In this document: one piece after another, positions 41,782-50,882 of the stretch
How positions within the stretch are numbered: position 1 is the stretch's first letter
Layout: every line of letters begins with the position of its first letter
From: Inhella crocodyli
GTDB lineage: Bacteria > Pseudomonadota > Gammaproteobacteria > Burkholderiales > Burkholderiaceae_C
Assembly (NCBI RefSeq): GCF_004004565.1
Contig: NZ_SACM01000005.1
Location: 1-64,000 of the forward strand
Direction: 5' to 3'
Length of the DNA stretch: 64,000 nucleotides
Translations under genes and position numbers: made by a program
Notes under the pieces: generated by a model
Told to the model about the DNA's origin: nothing
The model's input: the letters and a program-made list of their open reading frames with translations, nothing else
The model's database searches: none

Positions 41782-44637
41782 TTACTTGGTCAGCACGAAG
41801 CCCTTGAGCTTGGCGAAGGCCTGGTCCAGCAGGGCTTTTTGCTGTTCCTGGTGCAGGTGGGCGTAGCCGCAAGCGGGCGAAGCGCTGGCCGGGCGGCCGG
41901 CGTAGCCGAGCTTCTGGCCCTCGGCCATGTTTTCGTGGATCTGGTGCTGCACGAAGAACCACGAGCCTTGGTTCTGCGGCTCGTCCTGGCACCACACGAT
42001 GTCGGTGGCGTTGGGGTACTTCTTCAGCTCGGCGGCGAAGGCCTTGTGCGGGAAGGGGTAGAGCTGCTCCACGCGCACGATGGCGACGTCGGTGCTCTTC
42101 TTCTCCTCGCGCTTGCGGATCAGGTCGTAGGCGACCTTGCCCGAGCAGACGATGACGCGCTTGACCTTGTCGGCGTTGATCGAGGCATCGACCTCGCCGA
42201 TCACGGTCTTGAACTCGCCCTTGGTGAAGTCGGTCAGCGGGCTGGTGGCGTCCTTCGCGCGCAGCAGGCTCTTGGGCGTCATGATGACCAAGGGCTTGCG
42301 GAACATGCGCAGCATCTGGCGGCGCAGCACGTGGAAGATCTGCGCGGCCGTGGTGGGCTGCACGATCTGCATGTTGTTGTCCGCGGCCAACTGCATGAAG
42401 CGCTCCAGGCGGGCCGAGCTGTGCTCGGGGCCCTGGCCTTCGTAGCCGTGCGGCAGCATCATCACCAGGCCGTTGGCCCGGCCCCACTTCACCTCGCCGG
42501 AGGCGATGAACTGGTCGATGACCACCTGCGCGCCGTTGACGAAGTCGCCGAACTGCGCTTCCCAGATGGTCAGCGTGTTGGGCTCGGCGGCGGCGTAGCC
42601 GTATTCAAAGCCCAGCACCGCTTCTTCACTCAGGATGGAGTCGATGACGGTGAACGGCGCTTGGCCATCGGCCACGTGCTGCAGCGGGATGTAGGTGCCG
42701 TCGTCCCAGGTCGTGCGGTTCTGGTCATGGATGACGGCGTGGCGGTGCGTGAAGGTGCCGCGGCCGGCGTCTTCGCCCGACAGGCGCACTGGGTAGCCGC
42801 TGGCCACCAGGCTGGCAAAGGCCATGTGCTCGCCCATGCCCCAGTCGACGTTGATCTCCCCCCGGCCCATGGCCGCGCGGTCGGCGTAGACCTTCTGCAC
42901 CAGGTTGTGGGCGGCGAAGTCCTTGGGCAGGGTCGTCAGGCGCTCCGACAGGCGCTTCCACTCGGCCACGGGGATGGCGGTGTCGCAGTTGTCGGTCCAC
43001 TTCTTGCCCAAGAAGGGCGACCAATCGGTGGCGTACTTGCTCTTGAAGTTGGTGAGCACCGGGTCGACGGTGTGACGGCCTTCGTCCATGGCGGCGCGGT
43101 AGGCCTTGACCATGTTGTCGGGCTCGTCGGCCGCGACCGTGCCCTGGGCCACCAGCTTGTCGGCGTACAGCTTGCGGGTGCCCGGGTGGGCGCCGATCTT
43201 TTTGTACATCAGCGGCTGGGTGAGCGACGGGGTGTCTTGCTCGTTGTGGCCCAGCTTGCGGAAGCAGACAATGTCCAGCACCGTGTCCTTCTTGAACTCG
43301 GCGCGGTAGTCCATGCACAGCTGCATGGCCCACACCACGGCTTCGGGGTCGTCGCCGTTCACGTGCAGCACCGGGGCCTCGACCATCTTCACCACGTCGG
43401 TGCAGTAGTGCGTGCTGCGCAGGTCGCGCGGGTCGCTGGTCGTGAAACCGATCTGGTTGTTGATGACGATGTGCACCGTGCCGCCCGTGCCGTAGCCGCG
43501 GGTTTGGCTGAAGGCCAGGGTTTCTTGCACCACGCCTTGGCCGCCAAAGGCGGCGTCGCCGTGCACCAGCACCGGCAGCACCTGCACACCGACCTTGTCG
43601 CCGCGACGGTCTTGGCGGGCGCGCACGCTGCCTTCGACCACCGGGTTGACGATTTCCAGGTGCGAGGGGTTGAAGGCCAGGCTCAGGTGAACCGGGCCGC
43701 CGGGGGTGGAGACGTCGGAGCTGAAGCCCTGGTGGTACTTCACGTCGCCCGCGGGCAGGTCTTCCGCCGCCTTGTGCTCGAACTCGGCGAACAGGTCGGC
43801 GGGCATCTTGCCCAGGGTGTTGACCAGCACGTTCAAGCGGCCGCGGTGGGCCATGCCGATGACGATTTCTTGCACGCCGCGTTCGCCGGCGCGCTGGATC
43901 AGCTCGTCCATGGCGGCGATGAAGCTGTCACCGCCCTCCAGGCTGAAGCGCTTTTGGCCCACGTACTTGGTGTGCAGGTAGCGCTCGAGGCCCTCGGCGG
44001 CCGTCAGGCGCTCGAGGATGTGCTTCTTCTCGTCGGCGGTGAAGCTGGGCTTGCCGCGCGCCTTCTCCAGGCGCTCTTGCCACCAGCGCTTTTCGGCCGG
44101 GTCGGTGCAGTGCATGAACTCGGCGCCGATGCTGCCGCAGTAGGTCTCGCGCAGCGCCTGCACGATCTGGCGCAGGGTCATGGTCTCGCCGCCGAAGTAG
44201 CTGTTCACGGCCGAGAAGCTGATGTCCATGTCGGACTCGCTCAGGTCGTAGAACGCGGGGTCGAGTTCGGGGATCTTGGGGCGCTCGCCGCGCTTGAGCG
44301 GGTCGAGCTCGGCCCAGCGGTTGCCCAGGAAGCGGTAGGCCGCGATCAGCGACTGCACGTGCACCTGCTTGCGGGCGACGGCGAGGTCGGCGCTGGAGGC
44401 CTTTTGCGTCAGTTGGCCGGCTTTGGCGCGTTGCGCGAAGCTCTCGACGACCGGGGCATGCGCCACGTCGCGGGCGTCGCTGCCGTCGGTGGCGGGGACG
44501 TGCTGAAGCGCGTCGAAGTAGGCGCGCCAGTTGTCCGGCACCGAGCCGGGGTTGTCGAGGTAGGCCTCGTACAGCTCTTCGACATAGGGCGCATTGCCCC
44601 CAAAGAGGTACGAGTTCAACCTGTATTGCTGCATCAT
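41782..44637 (-). CDS. sucA: 2-oxoglutarate dehydrogenase E1 component
   Basis: This thiamine-pyrophosphate E1 decarboxylates 2-oxoglutarate in the TCA cycle. The 951-aa protein has the family N-terminus (YVEELYEAYLDNPGSVPDNWRAYFDAL), substrate/TPP regions (VGMAHRGRLNVLVNTLGK; HGDAAFGGQGVVQETLAFSQTRGYGTGG; GEDAGRGTFTHRHAVIHDQ) and the LPHGYEGQGPEHSSARLERF segment. I chose ATG at 44637 (MMQQYRLNSYLFGG); a second ATG follows at 44634. It is divergent from the oxygenase gene with a 235-bp shared promoter region in which I see no clear box. Confidence 0.97.
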   Translation of the reverse strand: MMQQYRLNSYLFGGNAPYVEELYEAYLDNPGSVPDNWRAYFDALQHVPATDGSDARDVAHAPVVESFAQRAKAGQLTQKASSADLAVARKQVHVQSLIAAYRFLGNRWAELDPLKRGERPKIPELDPAFYDLSESDMDISFSAVNSYFGGETMTLRQIVQALRETYCGSIGAEFMHCTDPAEKRWWQERLEKARGKPSFTADEKKHILERLTAAEGLERYLHTKYVGQKRFSLEGGDSFIAAMDELIQRAGERGVQEIVIGMAHRGRLNVLVNTLGKMPADLFAEFEHKAAEDLPAGDVKYHQGFSSDVSTPGGPVHLSLAFNPSHLEIVNPVVEGSVRARQDRRGDKVGVQVLPVLVHGDAAFGGQGVVQETLAFSQTRGYGTGGTVHIVINNQIGFTTSDPRDLRSTHYCTDVVKMVEAPVLHVNGDDPEAVVWAMQLCMDYRAEFKKDTVLDIVCFRKLGHNEQDTPSLTQPLMYKKIGAHPGTRKLYADKLVAQGTVAADEPDNMVKAYRAAMDEGRHTVDPVLTNFKSKYATDWSPFLGKKWTDNCDTAIPVAEWKRLSERLTTLPKDFAAHNLVQKVYADRAAMGRGEINVDWGMGEHMAFASLVASGYPVRLSGEDAGRGTFTHRHAVIHDQNRTTWDDGTYIPLQHVADGQAPFTVIDSILSEEAVLGFEYGYAAAEPNTLTIWEAQFGDFVNGAQVVIDQFIASGEVKWGRANGLVMMLPHGYEGQGPEHSSARLERFMQLAADNNMQIVQPTTAAQIFHVLRRQMLRMFRKPLVIMTPKSLLRAKDATSPLTDFTKGEFKTVIGEVDASINADKVKRVIVCSGKVAYDLIRKREEKKSTDVAIVRVEQLYPFPHKAFAAELKKYPNATDIVWCQDEPQNQGSWFFVQHQIHENMAEGQKLGYAGRPASASPACGYAHLHQEQQKALLDQAFAKLKGFVLTK

Positions 44638-44872
44638 TTCGCTGACCTCACGCTTCGGCTTCCAAAGCAGTTGGCTGGTTACAGAACCTTCCGCGACACG
44701 GCCAGACCGGTTAGCGGATTGCGACCCGTAAGTGGGGACGGGAAGGGCTTTACAAATCAAACGCACGCCAGAAATCCGGCATGGGGCGCCGACTGTACCC
44801 GGGTTTTTTGCGGCGGAAACCGTTTGAAACCTTGGTCGTAGACTGGCCGCCGAAAACCCCGGAAAGCTTCAC

Positions 44873-45715
44873 ATGGACGTTCAAGTCGTTGATTACCGCG
44901 CCCCCGACGCGGCCGAAAAGTTCACCCGCAGCCTGCACGAAACCGGCTTTGGGGTGCTGAAGAACCACCCCATCCCGCAGGACCTGGTCGAGCGCATTTA
45001 CGCCACGTGGTTGGACTTTTTCAACAGCGAGGCCAAGCACGACTTCACGTTCAGCAAAGAGACCCAAGACGGCTACTTCAGCACCGCCATCAGCGAAACC
45101 GCCAAGGGCGCCACGCAGAAGGACATCAAGGAGTACTTCCACGTCTACCCGTGGGGCCGCATCCCCGACAGCCTCAAGGCCGACGCGTTGGCGTACTACG
45201 AGCAGGCCAACGCCCTGGCGGCCGAGTTGCTGGGCTGGGTCGAGCGCTACACGCCGCCCGAAATCGCCAAGCACTACCGCGAGCCGCTGAGCCACATGAT
45301 CAAAGACAGCCGCGGCACCCTGCTGCGCGTGCTGCGCTACCCGCCCCTGACCGGCAACGAGCCCGAAGGCGCGCTGCGCGCCGCGGCGCACGGCGACATC
45401 AACCTGCTGACCATCCTGCCCGCCGCCAACGAGCCCGGCCTGCAGATCCAGGGCACCGACCACCAGTGGCGCGACGTGCCCTGCGACTTCGGCACCCTGG
45501 CCATCAACATCGGCGACATGCTGGAAGAGGCCAGCCAGGGCTACTACCCCAGCACCCTGCACCGCGTGCTCAACCCCACGGGCGAAGGCGCCAAACGCAG
45601 CCGCGTGAGCCTGCCGCTGTTCCTGCACCCGCGCAACGACGTCGTGCTGAGCGACCGGCACACCGCGGGCAGTTACCTCGACGAGCGCCTGCGCGAGCTG
45701 GGCGTCAAGGGCTGA
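44873..45715 (+). CDS. 2-oxoglutarate/Fe(II)-dependent oxygenase, isopenicillin N synthase family
   Basis: This 280-aa non-heme iron oxygenase has an N-terminal DIOX_N-like region (FTRSLHETGFGVLKNHPIPQDLVERIYATWLDFFNSEA) and the jelly-roll iron site: HGD in AAAHGDINLLTIL, the distal His in TLHRVLNP, and the 2-oxoglutarate-binding Arg-x-Ser in RSRVSLPLFLHP. The substrate is unknown. It stands divergent from sucA, the consumer of its likely co-substrate 2-oxoglutarate; that link is only suggestive. Confidence 0.9.
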   Translation: MDVQVVDYRAPDAAEKFTRSLHETGFGVLKNHPIPQDLVERIYATWLDFFNSEAKHDFTFSKETQDGYFSTAISETAKGATQKDIKEYFHVYPWGRIPDSLKADALAYYEQANALAAELLGWVERYTPPEIAKHYREPLSHMIKDSRGTLLRVLRYPPLTGNEPEGALRAAAHGDINLLTILPAANEPGLQIQGTDHQWRDVPCDFGTLAINIGDMLEEASQGYYPSTLHRVLNPTGEGAKRSRVSLPLFLHPRNDVVLSDRHTAGSYLDERLRELGVKG

Positions 45716-46032
45716 AGCGGGTCGTCCACATCCAAGCCGAGGCGCCGGCCAAGCCGGCGCTGGGCGCGCCGTGCAACGGGTGCGGCGTGTGTTGCCTGTG
45801 GGCGCCCTGCCCCATCGGCATGGTGGCCAGCCGCCGGCGCCAAGGCGCTTGCGCCGCGCTGGAGTGGGACCCCGACCAGGCCTGCTACCGCTGCGGCGTG
45901 CTGCGCACCCCCACCCGCCACCTGCTGGGCTGGCCGATGCCGCGCCTGGACCGCTGGCTGCGGCCTTGGGTGCGCCGGCACATCGCCGCCGGCCTGGGGT
46001 GCGACGCCGCCCTGGAAGCCGAATTGCCGTGA
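45712..46032 (+). CDS. Small cysteine-cluster protein (start uncertain)
   Basis: This ~106-aa protein has the N-terminal cluster PCNGCGVCCLWAPCPIGM and a second pair in QACYRCGVLRTP, giving eight cysteines in the first 60 residues and a likely Fe-S or zinc site. It is reminiscent of YkgJ-type cysteine cluster proteins. The only sensible start is CTG at 45712, forming CTGA with the oxygenase stop; no ATG, GTG or TTG lies in frame in a suitable place. The C-terminus LDRWLRPWVRRHIAAGLGCDAALEAELP is helical. Co-transcription with the oxygenase is likely. Confidence 0.65.
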   Translation: MKRVVHIQAEAPAKPALGAPCNGCGVCCLWAPCPIGMVASRRRQGACAALEWDPDQACYRCGVLRTPTRHLLGWPMPRLDRWLRPWVRRHIAAGLGCDAALEAELP

Positions 46033-46086
46033 GGGAAAAGCCGGCTCGCTAGCATCCTGGCCTCCCACCTTCCGGAGTGCCCGTTG

Positions 46087-47664
46087 ATGAAGCCCGCCTT
46101 CCGCGCCCTGGCGCTGGCCGCCACCCTGGCCGCCATGGCCCCCTTGGCCCACGCCCAAACCCTGCGCTGGGCCGCGCAGAACGACATCCTGACGCTGGAC
46201 CCGCACAGCCAGAACCACAGCACCACCAGCGCCCTGCTGCAGCACGCCTACGAAGGCCTGACCCGCTACAACCGCACGTACCAAATCGAAGGCGCGCTGG
46301 CCACCGACTGGAAGGCCATCAGCCCGACGCAGATCCGCTTCAACCTGCGCAAGGGCGTGAAGTTCCACGACGGTAGCCCCTTCACCGCCGACGACGTGGT
46401 GTTCAGCTTCAGCCGCATCAACAGCCCGCACAGCACGCTCAAGCCCTTTGTGGCGGGCATCACCGAGATCAAGAAGGTCGACAGCCACACCGTCGACTTC
46501 ATCCTCAGCGCGCCCAACCCCATCCTCACGCGGACCATCATCGACTTCCGCATCATGAGCAAGGCCTGGGCCGACAAGAACAAAGCCAGCGCCCCGCCCA
46601 ACGTCAGCGCCAAGGAAGAAACCTTCGCCACGCGCAACGCCATGGGCACCGGGCCCTACAAGATCACCGGCTGGCAGCCCGAGCAGCGCATCACCATGGT
46701 GCAGAACCCCGACTGGTGGGACGCCAAGAACGCCAGCAACGTCAAGCAGGTGGTCTACACGCCCATCAAGAGCGACCAAACCCGCGTGGCGGGCCTGCTC
46801 AGCGGCGAGGTCGACCTGGTCACCGACCTGCCCACGCAGGACGTGGCCCGGCTCAAGACCGACGCCAAGCTGAAGGTGCTCGAGGGCAACGAGGTCCGCA
46901 CCATCTTCATCGCCATGGACCAGGGCTCGGACGAACTGCGCAACAGCAGCGTCAAGGGCGCCAATCCTTTCAAAGACAAGCGCGTGCGCGAGGCCGTGAG
47001 CCTGGCCATCGACCGCGCCGCCATCCAGCGCGCCATCATGCGCGGCCTGTCGCAGCCCGCCGGGCTGATGGTGCCCCCGGGCGCCAACGGCTACACGGCC
47101 AGCCTGGACACCGTGATCAAGGCCGACGGCGAGCGCGCCAAGAAGCTGCTGGCCGAGGCCGGCTACCCGAATGGCATCGAGCTGCCCTTCAACTGCCCCA
47201 ACAACCGCTACGTCAACGACGAGGAAATCTGCCAAGCCCTGGTCAGCATGTGGGCGCGCGTGGGCATCAAGGCCAAGCTGCAGACCGAAAGCTTCGCCAC
47301 CTACAGCCCGCGGGTGCAGAAGTTCGACTACCAGTTCTTCCTCTACGGCTGGGGCGTGCCCACCTACGACGCGCTGTACGTGCTGCAGGCCCTGGTGCGC
47401 ACGCGCGGCGCCGGCGCCGACGGCAATGGCAACTACTGGAAGATCAGCGACGCCCGCTTGGATGCACTGATCGACGACATCAAGACCGAAGTCGACGCGA
47501 CCAAGCGCAACGCCTTGATCCAAAGCGCCCTCAGCCGGGTGCGCGACGAGCACCTGTTCGCGCCCATCCACTACCAGGTCCGCCCCTGGGCCATGAAGCG
47601 CAACATCGAGACGACCCACCGCTCGGACGACAAGCCCGAGGTGCGCTTCACGCAAATGAAGTGA
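46087..47664 (+). CDS. Peptide/oligopeptide-type ABC transporter substrate-binding protein (SBP_bac_5)
   Basis: This 525-aa periplasmic cluster C binding protein (DppA/OppA-like) has a signal peptide (MMKPAFRALALAATLAAMAPLAHA, two Met starts). It shows the conserved DILTLDPHSQNHSTTSALLQHAYEGLTRYNR and WKAISPTQIRFNLRKGVKFHDGSPFTADDVVFSFSRI. There are no permease or ATPase genes next to it, so it is an orphan binding protein in this window. I chose ATG at 46087; a TTG three bases earlier is in frame. Confidence 0.9.
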   Translation: MKPAFRALALAATLAAMAPLAHAQTLRWAAQNDILTLDPHSQNHSTTSALLQHAYEGLTRYNRTYQIEGALATDWKAISPTQIRFNLRKGVKFHDGSPFTADDVVFSFSRINSPHSTLKPFVAGITEIKKVDSHTVDFILSAPNPILTRTIIDFRIMSKAWADKNKASAPPNVSAKEETFATRNAMGTGPYKITGWQPEQRITMVQNPDWWDAKNASNVKQVVYTPIKSDQTRVAGLLSGEVDLVTDLPTQDVARLKTDAKLKVLEGNEVRTIFIAMDQGSDELRNSSVKGANPFKDKRVREAVSLAIDRAAIQRAIMRGLSQPAGLMVPPGANGYTASLDTVIKADGERAKKLLAEAGYPNGIELPFNCPNNRYVNDEEICQALVSMWARVGIKAKLQTESFATYSPRVQKFDYQFFLYGWGVPTYDALYVLQALVRTRGAGADGNGNYWKISDARLDALIDDIKTEVDATKRNALIQSALSRVRDEHLFAPIHYQVRPWAMKRNIETTHRSDDKPEVRFTQMK

Positions 47665-47740
47665 GTCCCGCCGGGCGCCCGAGGCAATTCCTCACGAAGG
47701 CTTCGGGCCGGCGGCAGCGCCCAGCCCCGACAATCGCGGC

Positions 47741-47974
47741 ATGGCCCAACCGATTCCCCGCCTCAGCCCCGACACCGTCCAGCGGGTCGTGGCCGCCGCC
47801 TGGGACGAACTCCCCCCTTACGACCGCATCCGCCTCGAGTACGGCGTCGGCCCGGGGGCCCTGGTCCAGCTGATGAAGCGCGAGCTGTCCCCCGCCGCCT
47901 TCAAGCTCTGGACCGCGCGCGACAAGAAGGCCAAGCGGCCCACCGTTCGCTCGACCTTCCCCTACGGCCGCTGA
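47741..47974 (+). CDS. TIGR03643/DUF2805 family small protein
   Basis: This 77-aa protein matches a conserved small family: LSPDTVQRVVAAAWDELPPYDRIRLEYGVGPGALVQLMKRELSPAAFKLWTARDKK with a C-terminal TVRSTFPYGR. The mid-region looks like a helix-turn-helix (IRLEYGVGPGALVQLMKREL), so nucleic-acid binding is possible. The function is unknown. It ends one base before the next gene's ATG, indicating co-transcription. Confidence 0.82.
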   Translation: MAQPIPRLSPDTVQRVVAAAWDELPPYDRIRLEYGVGPGALVQLMKRELSPAAFKLWTARDKKAKRPTVRSTFPYGR

Positions 47975-47975
47975 G

Positions 47976-48854
47976 ATGCCCAAGGCCTGGCGGCGAGGCG
48001 CGCGCGCTTGGGCGCTGCTGGTGGGTCTGATCGCCAGCCCCCTGGTCTGGGGCGCCGAACTCGCCGGCCAACCGATCCGGGTGTGCGACGACGCCAACGA
48101 ATGGCCGCCCTACGCCTACTTCGCGCGCGTTCAAGGCCAGCCCAGCGCCCACGTCACCGGCTTCACCGTGGAGTTGCTGCGGCGCATCGCCGCCCGCCAG
48201 GGCTGGCGGCTGCAAATCGACATGCTGCCGTGGAAGCGTTGCCTCGAAGCCGTGCGCTCGGGCGAGGCACTGCTGCTGCTCAATGCCATCCGCACGCCCG
48301 AGCGGGAGCGGGACTACTGGCTGTCCACCCCGATCTACGAAACCCGGCTGCTGTACCTGTGGAGCAAGCGCCAACGGCCCGAGGGCCTGACGCTGCGCAC
48401 GCAGGCCGAGTTGGCGCCCTTGCGCATCGGCGGGGTCCAGGGCTACAGCTACTCGCAGTTGGACCTGATTCCCGAAAGCCGGCTCGTCCGGGCCCCGAAC
48501 TACCGCTCCTTGCTGCAGATGCTGCACCTCGGCCGCGTCGACGTGGCCCTGGTGAACGAGGGCGTCATGCTGGGCCATGCCGCCCTGGGCAACGCCGCTT
48601 TCAGCGGCGACACCGAGTTGGGCATCGGTGCACTGGAGGACCGGGCGCCCAGCCGCTTCTACATGATGGCCACCCGGGCCCGCCCCGAGGGCCAGGCGCT
48701 GATGGGCGCCATCAACCAAGAGCTGGAGGCCATGGCCCGCCAGGGCGAGCTGGCCAAGCTGCGGGAGGGCTTCCTGCAGCCCCTGACCCCGGCGGCCACC
48801 CCGCCCGCCACCCCGGGCAAGCGCCCGGGCGCTCGGGGCACCGGCTCGCACTGA
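47976..48854 (+). CDS. Amino acid-type solute-binding protein (SBP_bac_3)
   Basis: This 292-aa periplasmic binding protein of the family 3 fold has a signal peptide (RARAWALLVGLIASPLVWGAE). The core reads IRVCDDANEWPPYAYFARVQGQPSAHVTGFTVELLRRIAARQGW, typical of PAAT-type or sensor-linked domains. No permease or ATPase genes are adjacent, so it may be a stand-alone binding protein. The C-terminal end is Pro/Ala-rich and atypical (TPAATPPATPGKRPGARGTGSH). Confidence 0.78.
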   Translation: MPKAWRRGARAWALLVGLIASPLVWGAELAGQPIRVCDDANEWPPYAYFARVQGQPSAHVTGFTVELLRRIAARQGWRLQIDMLPWKRCLEAVRSGEALLLLNAIRTPERERDYWLSTPIYETRLLYLWSKRQRPEGLTLRTQAELAPLRIGGVQGYSYSQLDLIPESRLVRAPNYRSLLQMLHLGRVDVALVNEGVMLGHAALGNAAFSGDTELGIGALEDRAPSRFYMMATRARPEGQALMGAINQELEAMARQGELAKLREGFLQPLTPAATPPATPGKRPGARGTGSH

Positions 48855-48950
48855 CGACAACCCCACGGCGGGCAAGGAATTCCGGCAGACAATGCCGGCC
48901 TTGCGCGATGTCACCGAAGTGTCATCCCCCACACAGCCAGGAGCCCCCGC

Positions 48951-49601
48951 ATGTTGTTCGGAAAGCTGTTGCCCCGCGAGGGCAATTTTTTTGACCTGTT
49001 CAACCAACACGCCGACCACACGGTCGAAGCCGCCAAGGCCTTCGCCGCCCTGGTCGCCAACTACAGCAACCCCGAGCTGCGGGCCAAGTACAACGAGGCC
49101 GTGGACAAGGCCGAGCACGCCGCCGACCGCGTGACGCACGAGGTCAACCGCGTGCTGCACACCACCTTCATCACGCCGATCGACCGCGAGCAGATCCACG
49201 CGCTGATCAACACCATGGACGACGTGGCCGACCTGCTGCAGGACTCGGCCGAGACCATGGCGCTGTACGACGTGCAGACGATGACCGAGGAAATCACGCG
49301 CCTGACCGACCTCAGCCTGAAGTGCTGCGAGCGCGTGCGCGACGCCGTGCGCCTGCTGCCCAAACTGGCCGACCCGGCCACCACCGAGGCCGCGCTCAAG
49401 ACCTGCGAAGAGATCGACCAGCTCGAAGGCGACGCCGACCGCGTGATGCGCATGGCCATGAGCAAGCTGTTCCGCACCCCCGACATGGACGTGCGCGAGC
49501 TCATCAAGCTCAAGGCCATCTACGAGCTGCTGGAAAAGATCACCGACGTTTGCGAAGACGTCGCCAACATCATCGAGGGCATCATCCTCGAGAACAGCTG
49601 A
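48951..49601 (+). CDS. DUF47 family PhoU-like protein (Pit accessory)
   Basis: This 216-aa all-helical PhoU-like protein contains LLPREGNFFDLFNQHADHTVEAAKAF, then repeated helical blocks with acidic metal-binding residues (DQLEGDADRVMRMAMSKL). DUF47 proteins are normally encoded beside a Pit phosphate transporter, as here: the pit gene starts 15 nt downstream. A role in regulating phosphate uptake is likely. Confidence 0.9.
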   Translation: MLFGKLLPREGNFFDLFNQHADHTVEAAKAFAALVANYSNPELRAKYNEAVDKAEHAADRVTHEVNRVLHTTFITPIDREQIHALINTMDDVADLLQDSAETMALYDVQTMTEEITRLTDLSLKCCERVRDAVRLLPKLADPATTEAALKTCEEIDQLEGDADRVMRMAMSKLFRTPDMDVRELIKLKAIYELLEKITDVCEDVANIIEGIILENS

Positions 49602-49615
49602 TCGCAGGTCCGGCT

Positions 49616-50626
49616 ATGGAAACGACACAAACCGCCTTGGCGGTGGTGGTCCTGCTGGTGGCGCTGGCGCTGGCCTTCGACTTCATGAACGGGTTTCATG
49701 ACGCGGCCAACTCCATCGCCACCGTGGTCTCGACCGGGGTGCTCAAGCCCGGGCAGGCCGTGGTCTTCGCCGCCTTCTTCAACTTCATCGCCATCTTCGT
49801 CTTCCACCTCAGCGTCGCCGCCACGGTGGGCAAAGGCTTCGTCGAGCCCGGGGTGGTCGACACCCACGTGGTCTTCGGCGCGCTGGTGGGCGCCATCACC
49901 TGGAACGTCATCACCTGGTACTACGGCATCCCCAGCAGCTCGTCGCACGCACTGATGGGTGGCATCGTGGGCGCCGTGATGGCCAAGGCCGGCGTGAGCG
50001 CGCTCATCGCCAAGGGCATCCTGAAGACCATGGCCTTCATCTTCATCTCGCCGCTGCTGGGCTTCTTGCTCGGCTCCTTGATGATGGTGGCCGTGGCCTG
50101 GATCTGCCGCCGGCAGCGCCCGCACAAGGTGGACAAGTGGTTCCGCCGCCTGCAGCTCGTCTCGGCCGGCGCCTACAGCCTGGGCCACGGTGGCAACGAC
50201 GCGCAAAAGACCATCGGCATCATCTGGATGCTGCTGCTGGCCACGGGCTATGCCTCGGCGCAAGACGCCTCGCCCCCCACCTGGACCATCGTGGCCTGCT
50301 ACGTGGCCATCGCCACCGGCACCATGTTCGGCGGCTGGCGCATCGTCAAGACCATGGGGCAGCGCATCACCAAGCTCAAGCCCGTGGGCGGTTTCTGCGC
50401 CGAAACCGGCGGGGCCATGACCCTGTTCCTGGCCACCATGCTGGGCATCCCGGTGTCCACCACGCACACCATCACCGGCGCCATCGTGGGCGTGGGCTCC
50501 ACGCGCAACCCCAGCGCCGTGCGCTGGGGCGTGGCCGGCAACATCGTGTGGGCCTGGATCTTGACCATCCCCGCCTCGGCCTTCGTGGCCGGCTGCGCCT
50601 ACTGGCTGAGCCTGCAGCTGTTCTGA
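49616..50626 (+). CDS. Inorganic phosphate transporter, PiT family
   Basis: This 336-aa inner-membrane low-affinity phosphate transporter (metal-phosphate/H+ symport) has the PiT signature GFHDAANSIATVVSTG near the N-terminus and GGNDAQKTIG in the second half, two inverted repeats of the fold, with about ten hydrophobic segments. ATG at 49616 begins METTQTALAVVV. It forms an operon with the DUF47 gene and ends in a terminator. Confidence 0.93.
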   Translation: METTQTALAVVVLLVALALAFDFMNGFHDAANSIATVVSTGVLKPGQAVVFAAFFNFIAIFVFHLSVAATVGKGFVEPGVVDTHVVFGALVGAITWNVITWYYGIPSSSSHALMGGIVGAVMAKAGVSALIAKGILKTMAFIFISPLLGFLLGSLMMVAVAWICRRQRPHKVDKWFRRLQLVSAGAYSLGHGGNDAQKTIGIIWMLLLATGYASAQDASPPTWTIVACYVAIATGTMFGGWRIVKTMGQRITKLKPVGGFCAETGGAMTLFLATMLGIPVSTTHTITGAIVGVGSTRNPSAVRWGVAGNIVWAWILTIPASAFVAGCAYWLSLQLF

Positions 50627-50643
50627 CGCGCTGACGGAGCGCC

Positions 50644-50677
50644 AGCGCGCAGGAGATCGTCTACCCTGCGCGCTTTT
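50644..50677 (+). terminator. Terminator after the phosphate transporter gene
   Basis: AGCGCGCAGG and CCTGCGCGCT form a 10-bp stem around an 11-base loop, followed by TTTT (50674-50677). It is followed 30 bp later by the short gene at 50707, which therefore needs its own promoter. Confidence 0.75.
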
Positions 50678-50706
50678 CCACCGGCCTGCGGGCCAGGAGC
50701 GTCACC

Positions 50707-50850
50707 ATGGCCAAAGGTCAACAGCGCAGCAACAAAGAGTCCAAGAAGCCCAAGAAAGACGCCGGCACCAACAAGCCGATCTTGGGCGGCGCCCCCGTCG
50801 CCCCGCCCGCGCCGCAGGTGATGGAGCGCGGCAAGAAGAAGAGCGCCTGA
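50707..50850 (+). CDS. Small Lys-rich protein
   Basis: This 47-aa peptide (MAKGQQRSNKESKKPKKDAG at the start, then a Pro/Ala segment and a KKKSA end) is very basic, with no hydrophobic stretch. Similar MAKGQxRSNKE... peptides of about 45 aa occur in Burkholderiales, from memory. A Shine-Dalgarno-like CCAGGAGCG lies 9 nt upstream. The function is unknown; nucleic-acid or ribosome contact is a guess from charge. Confidence 0.65.
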   Translation: MAKGQQRSNKESKKPKKDAGTNKPILGGAPVAPPAPQVMERGKKKSA

Positions 50851-50882
50851 GCGCCCTGGCGCTCCGCCCGCGCACGCGCCGC

